A model generated the notes under the pieces. The model did no database searches. It saw only the letters and a list, made by a program, of their open reading frames with translations, and was not told the origin of the DNA. From the NCBI GenBank assembly GCA_009838965.1, contig VXQP01000076.1, positions 1 through 43,385 of the forward strand: 43,385 bases of DNA, in the 5' to 3' direction. This document shows positions 27,171 to 34,646 of the stretch, in pieces; positions within the stretch are counted from its first letter, which is position 1; the number at the start of each line of letters is the position of its first letter. The DNA is from Chloroflexota bacterium. GTDB taxonomy: Bacteria; Chloroflexota; Dehalococcoidia; Lucifugimonadales; Australimonadaceae. A program made the translations under genes and the position numbers.

Positions 27171-27377
27171 ATGCCGCAGGGTACGAAGCCGGTCATCGCC
27201 TATGCGTGTCCTCGCTGCGGGAAGACGACCGTGACCCAGCGGGAAACGGAGCCCCGGCAACTCCTGGACTGGGAGGACACGTTGTGGGTCGAGCTGGTCT
27301 TCGAGTGCGCCGGTTGCGAGTGGTCCCAGGTGGTCGCCAGATATCCCGCCGGCGTTAGACCCACCGCATCGAGGTAG
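27171..27377 (+). CDS. Small zinc-ribbon protein
   Basis: 68 residues from the ATG at 27171 with CGGAGGAAA upstream. Two knuckles, C13-PR-C16 and C46-AG-C49, make a four-Cys zinc ribbon or rubredoxin-like site; the 29-residue spacing and lack of rubredoxin residues favour zinc. It is last in the Rieske operon, 28 nt after copy 3. It could be a partner or assembly protein, but no electron-transfer motif is seen. Confidence 0.65.
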   Translation: MPQGTKPVIAYACPRCGKTTVTQRETEPRQLLDWEDTLWVELVFECAGCEWSQVVARYPAGVRPTASR

Positions 27378-27420
27378 CCGGGCGAACCTGGATCGCCTGA
27401 GTGGGACTGCCCCCCACCCC

Positions 27421-27459
27421 CACTCCTCGTACAGCGGGTCCTCGTCCACGAACGCGCGC
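27421..27459 (-). pseudogene. 3' remnant of the diiron-oxidase gene / 39-bp direct repeat (left)
   Basis: 37 of 39 bases match 28182-28220. On the minus strand it reads RAFVDEDPLYEEW in the same frame as the C-terminus of the gene at 28175-28906 (RAFVNEDPLYEEW), but the frame continues into GWGA instead of a stop. With its partner it brackets the vapBC cassette. Confidence 0.8.
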
Positions 27460-27461
27460 GC

Positions 27462-27863
27462 CTACCCGACGTGTACGTACTGCACTGCGGCAGTCGATTC
27501 CAGTGCTCGCGCAAGGCGGCCATCAGCAGTGATGAGCGGGAGTTGGTACAACTGCGCAGTAGCCACATAGAAGGCGTCGTAGGCGCTTACGTTCCTGTGG
27601 TGTTCCCACGCAAGGGGAGCGAGCACGCGGTGAGGGATCCTCTCTAGGGGCCAAGCAGATATCACCTCGATAACCGCCCGGGCCCTGGCCGGGTTGAGGC
27701 GTCCACCTAGGACCTCACGCCGCAGCACGGAGAGCACTTCGGCATCGACTAGTTCCGGTGCCACCAGCCAGGCGTCTCCGATGACATTGCCAACCGCGAG
27801 GCCGCGTGGGGTCTTGAGAAGGTATTCGACCGCGACCGATGAATCTACGACGTAGCTGCTCAC
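27462..27863 (-). CDS. vapC: VapC-type PIN-domain toxin
   Basis: 133 residues. The PIN-domain acidic residues are all present: D7 (VVDSSV), E42 (DAEVLS), D96 (AYDAFYVATA) and D114 (ITADGRL). Such toxins are Mg-dependent ribonucleases that cut tRNA or rRNA. The start overlaps the antitoxin stop by 4 nt (ATGA), the usual order of antitoxin first. The stop codon lies 3 nt from the left 39-bp direct repeat. Confidence 0.9.
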   Translation of the reverse strand: MSSYVVDSSVAVEYLLKTPRGLAVGNVIGDAWLVAPELVDAEVLSVLRREVLGGRLNPARARAVIEVISAWPLERIPHRVLAPLAWEHHRNVSAYDAFYVATAQLYQLPLITADGRLARALESTAAVQYVHVG

Positions 27864-28108
27864 TCCATGCCTAGGTTAGAGAGCTCGTCATCGCGCAACT
27901 GGCGTTCAGCGGCGATAAGGGTGGCGGCTGGTGCACTGAGTTGCGTCTCAGGCAATTCAGCGTACCGTTCCTTCCATTCGCTCATCGCCAATTCGTGCTC
28001 GATGGCGGCAAGCACTGCAGCGCCTATGGTGCAGTTCTTCCGCTGTGCATAGCGGCGCAGCCGGTCATGGAGACCGTCGGGAATGTTCTTCACTTGCAGG
28101 TTCGTCAT
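27860..28108 (-). CDS. vapB: VapB/FitA-type ribbon-helix-helix antitoxin
   Basis: 82 residues from the ATG at 28108. The N-terminal TNLQVKNIPDGLHDRLRRYAQRK is the FitA-like Arc/RHH DNA-binding ribbon and helix. The acidic and helical C-terminus would wrap the toxin. Upstream in-frame codons to 28147 run through the promoter and are not used. It would repress its own operon together with VapC through the operator at 28124-28142. Confidence 0.88.
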   Translation of the reverse strand: MTNLQVKNIPDGLHDRLRRYAQRKNCTIGAAVLAAIEHELAMSEWKERYAELPETQLSAPAATLIAAERQLRDDELSNLGME

Positions 28109-28114
28109 GGGATG

Positions 28115-28143
28115 ACTATAGCATGCTACCAGCATAGTAGCAA
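28115..28143 (-). promoter_or_regulatory. vapBC promoter, probably leaderless
   Basis: Minus strand: TTGCTA (28138-28143), 17-bp spacer, TATAGT (28115-28120). The start codon is 6 nt past the -10 box, where transcription should begin, and no ribosome site is seen. Confidence 0.6.
28124..28142. promoter_or_regulatory. vapBC operator (inverted repeat)
   Basis: Perfect TGCTAC-N7-GTAGCA dyad lying between the -10 and -35 boxes, flanked by GCATGC palindromes at 28121-28126 and 28144-28149. This is typical of RHH antitoxin autoregulation. Confidence 0.6.
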
Positions 28144-28174
28144 GCATGCCAACGGCATCCTTCTGCCTGATCCC

Positions 28175-28906
28175 CTACCGCCACTCCTCGTACAGCGGGT
28201 CCTCGTTCACGAACGCCCGCACAATGCCGTCGTAGACCAGCCAGAAGATGTCCAGCGTCGCGTTCAGCGACTCCCGCACGGACTGCTGCTCCAGGTCGCT
28301 CACCGCGTACTTCTCGATGACGTACGGCCCCACCTTCATGTGCTCTTCGTCCACTGACATGTGCAGGGTCCAGTACAGGATGTCGTCGCTGTCGCGCTCG
28401 AAGCCGTAGTGGTCGACGAGACCGTTGACCACGCGGTGCATCCGACCGCTGGCCGTGCCCTCCAGTGCGAGCCCCTGCGATGCGTACAGCTCCAGCCACG
28501 AGCGCTGGCCGATCAGCAGCTCCCGCCAGTTCAGCAGACCGCGTGTCTCGGGCAGCGGCTGCGTCGCGTTGAGTTCGTCGCGCGGGATGCCGGCGGCCTC
28601 GGCGAAGCGGATGTACAGCTCCTTGTGGCCCGCCGTGCCGGTCTCGCCGCCCTCCGCCTCCTCCGAGAGGTTCTCGAACCACATCCGCTCCAGTTCCGTG
28701 TCCTGCGGAGCGCGGGCGAACATCGCCGCGATGGGCTTCGGGAACGGCTTGGGGAAGAGCAGGTAGAACTGCTTGATGAACCCGTTGAGCTGCGGGCGGG
28801 TGAGTTGCCCCTCCTCGATCATCTCGAACAGCGGGTGCTTGCGGCTGTGCTTCCGCTCCTGCAGCTGCTGCATCTCGGCGAGAAATTCCCTAGTATCGAG
28901 CGCCAT
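28175..28906 (-). CDS. Haem-oxygenase-like diiron (TenA/PqqC-fold) oxidase family protein
   Basis: 243 residues from the ATG at 28906 with CGGAGG upstream. Helical protein with the likely metal-binding pattern of haem-oxygenase-like diiron oxidases: WFENLSEEAEGG (E78, E82/83), GHKELYIRF (H94), and a late HMSVDEEH (H182, D186, H189). Relatives include PqqC, CADD and UndA. The substrate is unknown. Its last 13 codons are duplicated at 27421-27459 beyond vapBC, and its stop codon lies just outside the duplicated stretch. It is divergent from the LLM gene at 28983. Confidence 0.8.
   Translation of the reverse strand: MALDTREFLAEMQQLQERKHSRKHPLFEMIEEGQLTRPQLNGFIKQFYLLFPKPFPKPIAAMFARAPQDTELERMWFENLSEEAEGGETGTAGHKELYIRFAEAAGIPRDELNATQPLPETRGLLNWRELLIGQRSWLELYASQGLALEGTASGRMHRVVNGLVDHYGFERDSDDILYWTLHMSVDEEHMKVGPYVIEKYAVSDLEQQSVRESLNATLDIFWLVYDGIVRAFVNEDPLYEEWR
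28182..28220. repeat. 39-bp direct repeat (right), within the diiron-oxidase gene
   Basis: Partner of 27421-27459 in the same orientation, 761 bp away, with two mismatches. It covers codons for RAFVNEDPLYEEW near the gene end. Confidence 0.8.
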
Positions 28907-28982
28907 CGATATGCCTCCGTATGGTGAGGGGTGCGGGCGAGAGTATACGCGAGACGCCGCCTCCTCCTGTACCATGCGCCCC

Positions 28983-29924
28983 ATGATCGAGTTCGGCGTG
29001 TCGCTGCCCACCATCGGCATGGACGACCCCTCCGCCGTGCGGCTCGTCGCCGAGCAGGCCGAGGCGTCCGGGCTCGACTCGGTCTGGGCAGCCGACCACA
29101 TCGTCCTGCCGACCAGCCACACCTCCACCTACCCCTACAGCGCCGACGGCGAGTTCCTCATAGCGCCCGGCATGCCGTTCCTCGACCAGTTCACGACGCT
29201 CGCATACGTCGCCGGGTTCACGTCGCGGGTGAAGCTCGGCACCGCGGTGACGCTGCTGCCGCTCCGCCACCCGCTCGCCGTTGCGAAGACGACGGCGACG
29301 CTGGACGTGCTCTCCGGCGGACGCAGCATCCTTGGCGTCGCGGCGGGCTGGCTGCGCGAGGAGTTCGAAGCGCTCGGCCTTGACTTCGACCGGCGCGGCG
29401 CCGTGCTCGACGAGAGTCTGCGCCTCGTGCGCGCGGCGTGGACGGAGCCGGAGGTGCGTTTCGAGGGGCAGTTCTTCGATGTGAGCGGCGTCGAGTCGTA
29501 CCCGCACCCGGCCCAGACGCCGCACCCGCCCATCTGGGTCGGCGGCCACACGAAGCCGGTCATGCGCCGCGCGGCGCAGTTCGGCGACGCGTGGTTCCCG
29601 CCGCTGTTCGCCACAACGCCGCAGGCGCTCGCAGAAGCGCACCGCGCCATGAACGAGGAGGCGGCGACCCACGGACGCGGCAACGGCGCGGTCGCGCTCT
29701 CGCTCCGCGTACTCGTCGACCTGCGTAGCGAGCCGGACCTCGCGGGCGCGGAGAAGCGCGGCGCGCTCACCGGCGAGCCGCAGCGCATCGCGGCGACCCT
29801 CTCGGAGTACGCCGAAGCGGGCGTGAGTCACTTCGTCTTCCTGCCGCAGGCGCGAAGCCTGGCTGACGTGCAGCGGACGATTGACCTCCTCAGCGCGAAG
29901 GTCGTGCCGGAGTTGCGGTCATGA
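28983..29924 (+). CDS. LLM-class (probably F420-dependent) oxidoreductase
   Basis: 313 residues from the ATG at 28983; an ATG at 28974 would add three residues. It begins MIEFGVSLPTIG, then LDSVWAADHIVLP, VKLGTAVTLLPLRHP and LGVAAGWLREEFEALG, the pattern of luciferase-like F420-dependent oxidoreductases. It ends in a 4-nt ATGA overlap with the metallo-hydrolase gene, so the two are translated together. The F420 preference is inferred from family resemblance only. Confidence 0.87.
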   Translation: MIEFGVSLPTIGMDDPSAVRLVAEQAEASGLDSVWAADHIVLPTSHTSTYPYSADGEFLIAPGMPFLDQFTTLAYVAGFTSRVKLGTAVTLLPLRHPLAVAKTTATLDVLSGGRSILGVAAGWLREEFEALGLDFDRRGAVLDESLRLVRAAWTEPEVRFEGQFFDVSGVESYPHPAQTPHPPIWVGGHTKPVMRRAAQFGDAWFPPLFATTPQALAEAHRAMNEEAATHGRGNGAVALSLRVLVDLRSEPDLAGAEKRGALTGEPQRIAATLSEYAEAGVSHFVFLPQARSLADVQRTIDLLSAKVVPELRS

Positions 29925-30772
29925 CGCAGTCCGACTACCAGACCGGCGCCATCGAGGTCGCTCCCGGCGCGTACGCCTTCATTCAGGCGGGCGGCGCGAC
30001 CGACGCGGGCTTCCTCGTTGAGGAGGAAGGCGTCGTCATCATCGACACGCTCATGACTCCCGCGCTCGCCGAGCGGCTGCTGGCCGAGGCGCGCCGTGTG
30101 ACCGACAAGCCCGTGCGCTACGTCGTGAACACGCACTGGCATGGCGACCACCTCTTCGGTAACGCGCTCATGCCGCAGGCGCCCATCATCGCCCACGACA
30201 CCTGTCGCGACGACCTCGCTACCGAATGGGACACGCACCGTGAGTTCCTGCGCGACCTCTACCCCGCGCTCTACGAGGAGTGGCGCGACCTGCCCCAGAC
30301 GCCGCCCAACCTCACGTTCAGCGATACGCTGACGCTCCACCTCGGCGAGCGGCCCGTCGAGTTGCGCTTCTTCGGCAGGGCGCACACACGGGGCGACATC
30401 GCCGTCTACCTGCCGACGGAGGGCGTGCTGTTCGCGGGCGACCTCTCCTTCCACCGGTACATCCCGAACGCGCGCGACGGCTTCCCGCTTGCGTGGGCGG
30501 ACACCGCCAAGCGCGCAGCGCAGGTGGAGTGCGACGTCGTGGTGCCGGGGCACGGCCCGCTGGGGACGCGCGCCGACATGGACGAGATGCGGGAGTGCCT
30601 GCTGCGCATCACCGCCCACGGCGAGCGCAGCTTTGCTCAGGGGCGCTCCGAGGAAGAGGCGCTGGCGACGCTGGACCTCGGTCCGTTCTCCGAGTGGGGG
30701 CGGCAGGAGGACCGCCTCCCGCCGCTCATGTCACGCCTCTACCGCGAGCTCCGCGGCGAGTTCAACGAGTAG
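29921..30772 (+). CDS. Metallo-beta-lactamase-fold hydrolase
   Basis: 283 residues. Metal ligands: NTHWHGDHLFGN (H72, H74, D76, H77), GRAHTRGD (His), LFAGDL (Asp) and VVPGHGPLG (His). The family covers lactonases, glyoxalase II-like and arylsulfatase-like hydrolases. Translational coupling with the LLM gene suggests it acts on the oxidation product, for example a lactone or thioester. Its 3' end converges on the DUF427 gene. Confidence 0.88.
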   Translation: MTQSDYQTGAIEVAPGAYAFIQAGGATDAGFLVEEEGVVIIDTLMTPALAERLLAEARRVTDKPVRYVVNTHWHGDHLFGNALMPQAPIIAHDTCRDDLATEWDTHREFLRDLYPALYEEWRDLPQTPPNLTFSDTLTLHLGERPVELRFFGRAHTRGDIAVYLPTEGVLFAGDLSFHRYIPNARDGFPLAWADTAKRAAQVECDVVVPGHGPLGTRADMDEMRECLLRITAHGERSFAQGRSEEEALATLDLGPFSEWGRQEDRLPPLMSRLYRELRGEFNE

Positions 30773-30813
30773 GGCTGGCCTGCACGATCCCTTCCCCCTT
30801 GACGCCCCTTCCC

Positions 30814-31611
30814 TTAATCCCAGCGGGTGTTCGGCTTCGGCTCCAGTTCGCCGTCCACGTACACGTCCGCCTTGCCCTGCGGGAAGCAGACGTATCCCGC
30901 GATCTTCGCCGATTCCGCGGTCGGGTCGCGGTACGTCCACGCGACGTCCTCGAACGTCTCACCGCCAACGTCAGCGTGGTAGTAGCCCGCCAGCCCCTTG
31001 TACGTGGAGCCCAGCACGCGCTCGCTCGGGCGGAGCAGGTCCTTCCGCACGTCCTTGCCGGGGATGTAGTAGCGGTGCGGCAGCCCCGTCTCCAGCAGCA
31101 TCACCGGCTGATGCGTCTCCGCGACGGTGACGCCGTTCAGTTCGACGCGCACGTGGCGGGAGCTCTGCAGGCAGTCCACACGGGTGTACGGGTCCTTCGG
31201 ACCGATGAAGACCTCTTCCTCCTCCTCGAACCAGCCGTCCATCCGGTTCCAGTAGAACGCCACGTAGTCTCGAGCGTCCACGCAACCCTCTAACGGCTCC
31301 TGGTACGCCCAGACCGCGTTCTCCTCCACCCGGTCGCCGACCTTGACGCTCCAGTACTGAGCGTCTCCCTTGATCGGTCAGAAGGTGCTCTTATCGGTCT
31401 CCTCCAGCAGGTCCATCCGCACGTCGGCCATCGGGAAGTAGTACACGGGCTGGTGCCGCGTCTCGTACATGATGACCGCGTGCGTCGTGTCGACGATCGT
31501 CTCGCCGCCGAACGTCGCGCGGATGCGCTTGGGCGTAGCCTCCAGGAAGGAGACGTGCTCCTCGACGCCCTTCGCCGCGCCGATCGCGTATGCCCTGAGA
31601 GCCTGCGTCAT
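30814..31611 (-). CDS. Tandem DUF427 protein with in-frame TGA, candidate selenoprotein
   Basis: Read from the ATG at 31611 (AAAGGAGG upstream) with TGA at 31378-31380 taken as residue 78, the product has 265 residues and two DUF427 domains. The TGA falls at the Cys of the family's T-x-C-P-x-K-G motif: DKSTF-TGA-PIKGDAQYWSV. Aligned with the protein's own second domain (VRKDLLRPSERVLGSTYKG), the same column is Ser. The half after the TGA begins in mid-domain and has no good ribosome site (first in-frame start is GTG at 31329), so two independent genes are unlikely. Alternatives are a nonsense mutation from TGC/TGT or a sequencing error. DUF427 has no well-defined reaction. The gene lies 26 nt behind the alcohol dehydrogenase gene. 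Confidence 0.6.
31345..31365 (-). promoter_or_regulatory. Candidate bacterial SECIS hairpin
   Basis: On the transcript GACGCUC (31359-31365) pairs perfectly with GAGCGUC (31345-31351) around the 7-nt loop AGUACUG. The apical loop starts 19 nt after the UGA and its second base is G. Distance, stem length and loop G fit the published bacterial SECIS pattern. Confidence 0.5.
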
Positions 31612-31637
31612 ACCGTCCTCCTTTCGCCGCACACGCT

Positions 31638-32696
31638 CTAGTTCCAGAGCGTGATACCCATCAGCACATTGCCGTGGTGCACGTCCTCGATGGCCTCGTT
31701 GATCTGCTCGAACCCGTAGCGTTTCGTGATGAACGAGCCGAGCTCGATGCGCCCTTGCGAGACGAGGTCGAGCACCTCCGTCACGTCGCTCGTCCGGCGC
31801 ATCGCCACGCCCGTCACCTTGATCTCCTTGAACGGGAAGCGCGAGTCGTTGATGGTGATGGGGCCCGGAGGCATCGCGCCCACGATGGTGGCCGTGCCCG
31901 TGGGCCGTGTCGCCCGCACGATCTGGTCCGCGGTCACCGGGTTGCCGATCGCCTCGAACGTCTTGCGCGCGCCGCCCTTCGTGATCTCCTTCGTCGCCTC
32001 GACGGGGTCGTCGGCGGTCGCGTTCACGATGTGGCTCGCGCCGTAGGAGAGCGCCGCCTCCAGTTTGCTGCCCACCACGTCCACCGCCACGATGGGGTAC
32101 GCGCCGAAGAGCCGCAGCATCTGGATGATGTTCAACCCCACGCCGCCGCAGCCGATGACCATCGCGGACTCGCCCGGAGCGAGGTGTGCGCCGTTCTTCA
32201 CCGCGTTGTACGCGGTCGTCACCCGGCAGCCGACGATGCACGACTCCTCCAGCCCCACGCCGTCCGGCAGGTGGAAGACCATGTACGCCGGTACCGACAG
32301 CAGCTGCGTGAAGCCGCCGACGTTCCAGCGCGTCACGGTTTCTCCGTCTGACTTGCGGTATGGCGAGCCGAGCGGCATCTGCTGGCAGAGGTTCGACAGC
32401 CCGGTCATGCAGTATTCGCAGCGCCCGCAGCGGAAGCGCATCCCCACGGTGACGTTGTCGCCGTCCTTGAAGTGCTCGCGCTGGTTCTTGCCCGCGCCCA
32501 CGACGACCCCGGAGACCTCGTGCCCCAGCACCGCGGGCAGCGACGTCGGTATCGAGCCGTCCTGCACCTTCAGGTCCGTGTGGCAGACGCCGCACGCCGT
32601 CACCTCCATCAGCACGTCGTCGTCGCCAACGTCGGGCGACTCGAAGTCCTCGATCACGAGGTCCTGGTCGGCGCCCTGCAACACCGCTGCCTTCAT
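31638..32696 (-). CDS. Zinc-dependent alcohol dehydrogenase (MDR family)
   Basis: 352 residues from the ATG at 32696 with GGGGAGGAG upstream. Catalytic zinc ligands in TACGVCHTDLK (Cys), LGHEVSG (His-Glu) and VGCRVTTAYNAV (Cys); structural zinc in RCGRCEYCMTGLSNLC (four Cys); cofactor motif VIGCGGVGLN with Asp in VAVDVV favouring NAD. It oxidises alcohols or reduces aldehydes. The 302-bp repeat lies 110 bp upstream, as it does before acsA. The DUF427 gene follows on the same strand. Confidence 0.9.
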   Translation of the reverse strand: MKAAVLQGADQDLVIEDFESPDVGDDDVLMEVTACGVCHTDLKVQDGSIPTSLPAVLGHEVSGVVVGAGKNQREHFKDGDNVTVGMRFRCGRCEYCMTGLSNLCQQMPLGSPYRKSDGETVTRWNVGGFTQLLSVPAYMVFHLPDGVGLEESCIVGCRVTTAYNAVKNGAHLAPGESAMVIGCGGVGLNIIQMLRLFGAYPIVAVDVVGSKLEAALSYGASHIVNATADDPVEATKEITKGGARKTFEAIGNPVTADQIVRATRPTGTATIVGAMPPGPITINDSRFPFKEIKVTGVAMRRTSDVTEVLDLVSQGRIELGSFITKRYGFEQINEAIEDVHHGNVLMGITLWN

Positions 32697-32762
32697 ACGC
32701 TCCTCCCCGTACTCCGGATGGCGCGATTCTACCCCAACGCCGCAGGCGGCGCGCCCATATCC

Positions 32763-32789
32763 GTCATTCCCGCGAAGGCGGGAATCCAG
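32763..32789. repeat. REP family A palindrome
   Basis: Full copy, between the alcohol dehydrogenase start and the 302-bp repeat. Confidence 0.85.
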
Positions 32790-32806
32790 AGGCCGCGCAG
32801 CCCTGC

Positions 32807-33108
32807 CCGATTAAGGATGCCAACCTCCCTTGGTATTGGCACTCTTAATCGCCGGTCCACGAGTAAACCGAGGCCTCGGTTTGGCACTCTTGGCACTCTT
32901 AATCGGGGCGTTTCCCAGACCGTGGCCTGCTTCCAGTGATTAAGGACGCAAGGGCGCCAACGATTTCAAAAGTTTGCGCCCAACCCATAGGCTCCGTTGA
33001 TGGCTGAGGCTGCGAGCTATAGACGCGGTCTATGGGTGCTGTCAGTACGACGGTCATGCAACCAGCGTACGCGGCCACCCTCCGACTGCGAAATGGGCGC
33101 GTGTCAGT
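32807..33108 (-). repeat. 302-bp intergenic repeat, copy 2 (inverted)
   Basis: Reverse complement of copy 1 over its full length. It contains the perfect 18-bp palindrome AAACCGAGGCCTCGGTTT (32865-32882) and three GCACTCTT units plus an imperfect TTAAGGATGCCAA / TTGGCACTCTTAA stem. It lies 110 bp upstream of the alcohol dehydrogenase start and 68 bp upstream of the CMD-family gene. Confidence 0.85.
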
Positions 33109-33176
33109 AATCTCACCAGTACAATAGCGGAGCGATTCCCGAACGGACCGGGCGCTGAGGCCCGCCAGGAGAAGTC

Positions 33177-33725
33177 ATGCCGCGCATCGAGATGATCACC
33201 GACAAGGCCCAAATCCCCGAGGACCGGCACGCTGAGTTCGACGCGATCGTCGAAACGCTTCACGGGGTGCGCGGGCCTTTCGCCGTCCTCATGCACAGCC
33301 CCGGCCTCGCCCGGAAAGTCATGGAGGCCGGCGCGCAGGTCAGACTGGGCTCGACCCTCAGCCCGGTCGAGCGCGAACTGGCCATCATCGCCGTCGCCAG
33401 GGAGAAGGACGCGACCTACGAGTGGGCCGCGCACGTGAGGGCCGGACGCGCCGCCAACATGCGGGAAGAGGCCATCGAAGCCGTCAGGCACAGGCAGGAC
33501 ACCAGTGGCCTCGAAGAGGACGAGCGCGACATCATCGAGTTCGTACGGCAACTCCTGCAGAACAACAAGGTCGAGCAAGACCTCTTCGACGCGCTGGAGG
33601 ACCGCAAAGGCGTCCGATGGCTCGTCGAACTCGCCGCCACCGTTGGCCAGTACCAGTACATCTCGGCGATCAACACCGCGTTCGGCGTCGTTGCGGCCCC
33701 GGACGCCGACCAGCTCCCCGTCTGA
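33177..33725 (+). CDS. Carboxymuconolactone decarboxylase (AhpD-like) family protein
   Basis: 182 residues from the ATG at 33177 with CAGGAGA upstream. The central ERELAIIAVAREKDATYEWAAHVRAGRAANM is the helical CMD-family core. The CxxC of AhpD peroxidase partners is absent (Glu-Trp-Ala-Ala-His instead), so disulfide chemistry is unlikely and a decarboxylase-like or other role is more probable. The methyltransferase gene follows 4 nt later. Confidence 0.85.
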   Translation: MPRIEMITDKAQIPEDRHAEFDAIVETLHGVRGPFAVLMHSPGLARKVMEAGAQVRLGSTLSPVERELAIIAVAREKDATYEWAAHVRAGRAANMREEAIEAVRHRQDTSGLEEDERDIIEFVRQLLQNNKVEQDLFDALEDRKGVRWLVELAATVGQYQYISAINTAFGVVAAPDADQLPV

Positions 33726-33729
33726 GGAC

Positions 33730-34545
33730 GTGACCCACCATCATTCCGACCCCGCCAGCCGCGCCCGCGAGATGCGGGGTGTCGACTTCGGCCACACGGC
33801 TGCCGACTACGCCACGCACCGTGCAGGTTTCCCCGACAGCTTCTTCGACCTGCTCGAACAGCACGTCATGCCCATCCAGGGGGCCCGTGCCGTCGACCTC
33901 GGTACCGGAACGGGCTCCGTGGCCCGCACGATCGCCGTCCGTGGAGCGGCCAGCGTGATCGGCGTCGACCCGTCGGATGCGCTCACGAGCCAGGCCCGGA
34001 ACCTCGATAAGGCGGCCGGCGTGCAGGTGGGGTACGTGCATACGACCGCCGAGTCCACCGGACTGCCATCGGACTCATTCGACCTCGTGATCGCTGCGCA
34101 GTGCTGGTGGTGGTTCGAAGCGCAAGCAGCAGCGATGGAGGCCCACCGGCTGCTGGCGCCGGGTGGCCATATCGTAATCGCCTCGCTGGACTGGCTTCCG
34201 CTGCCGGGAAGCGTGCCGGAGGCGACCGAGCAGCTGATACGGCAGGCCAACCCCGGCTGGACCCTCTACGGAGGGACCGGACGACACCCCGGATGGCTGG
34301 ACGACCTGAAGCATGGAGGATTCTCCAACGTCCGCAGTTTCGAGTACGACATCGACATCCCGTACACGCACGAAGCCTGGCGGGGCAGGATCAGGGCGAG
34401 CGCCGGGATCGGAGCGACACTCGCGCCCGCTCAGGTGGCAGCGTTCGACCGGACGCACGCCGACATGCTCGCTGAGCGGTTCCCGGACGATCCGCTCCCG
34501 GCGCCGCACCGGATATACGCCGCCATCGGCCGTCGAACCGAGTAG
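33730..34545 (+). CDS. Class I SAM-dependent methyltransferase
   Basis: 271 residues from a GTG at 33730, which has GAGG four nt upstream; an ATG at 33772 (MRGVDFGHTAADY) is a possible alternative that drops a His-rich start. The core AVDLGTGTGSVA (54-65), IGVDPSDALTSQA and FDLVIAAQCWWWF fit the UbiE/methyltransf_11 class. The end resembles trans-aconitate methyltransferase-like proteins. The substrate is unknown. It is probably co-transcribed with the CMD-family gene. Confidence 0.83.
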   Translation: MTHHHSDPASRAREMRGVDFGHTAADYATHRAGFPDSFFDLLEQHVMPIQGARAVDLGTGTGSVARTIAVRGAASVIGVDPSDALTSQARNLDKAAGVQVGYVHTTAESTGLPSDSFDLVIAAQCWWWFEAQAAAMEAHRLLAPGGHIVIASLDWLPLPGSVPEATEQLIRQANPGWTLYGGTGRHPGWLDDLKHGGFSNVRSFEYDIDIPYTHEAWRGRIRASAGIGATLAPAQVAAFDRTHADMLAERFPDDPLPAPHRIYAAIGRRTE

Positions 34546-34590
34546 TCAGGCAGCCACCGATGGCGCACCGGAGCGCGAGATGGCACAATT

Positions 34591-34624
34591 GGCGAAGCGT
34601 CTCCGCTCGCCAAGCGTGGCGCTT
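34591..34624. promoter_or_regulatory. Twin hairpins in the lysA leader
   Basis: GGCGaAGCG-tctc-CGCTCGCC (34591-34611) is immediately followed by AAGCG-tgg-CGCTT (34612-34624), ending about 20 nt before the lysA start. It may modulate lysA or end the upstream transcript. There is no T-run and it is not a recognisable lysine riboswitch. Confidence 0.35.
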
Positions 34625-34646
34625 CCATCATCAGTAGGAGAACCCC

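Noticed and set aside
30814-31329. Separate 171-residue DUF427 gene starting at GTG 31329
   Set aside because: It would begin in mid-domain without a proper ribosome site, while the preceding in-frame codons encode the missing part of the domain up to the TGA.
34591-34646. Lysine riboswitch upstream of lysA
   Set aside because: Only two small hairpins in under 60 nt; a lysine riboswitch needs a much larger five-helix domain.
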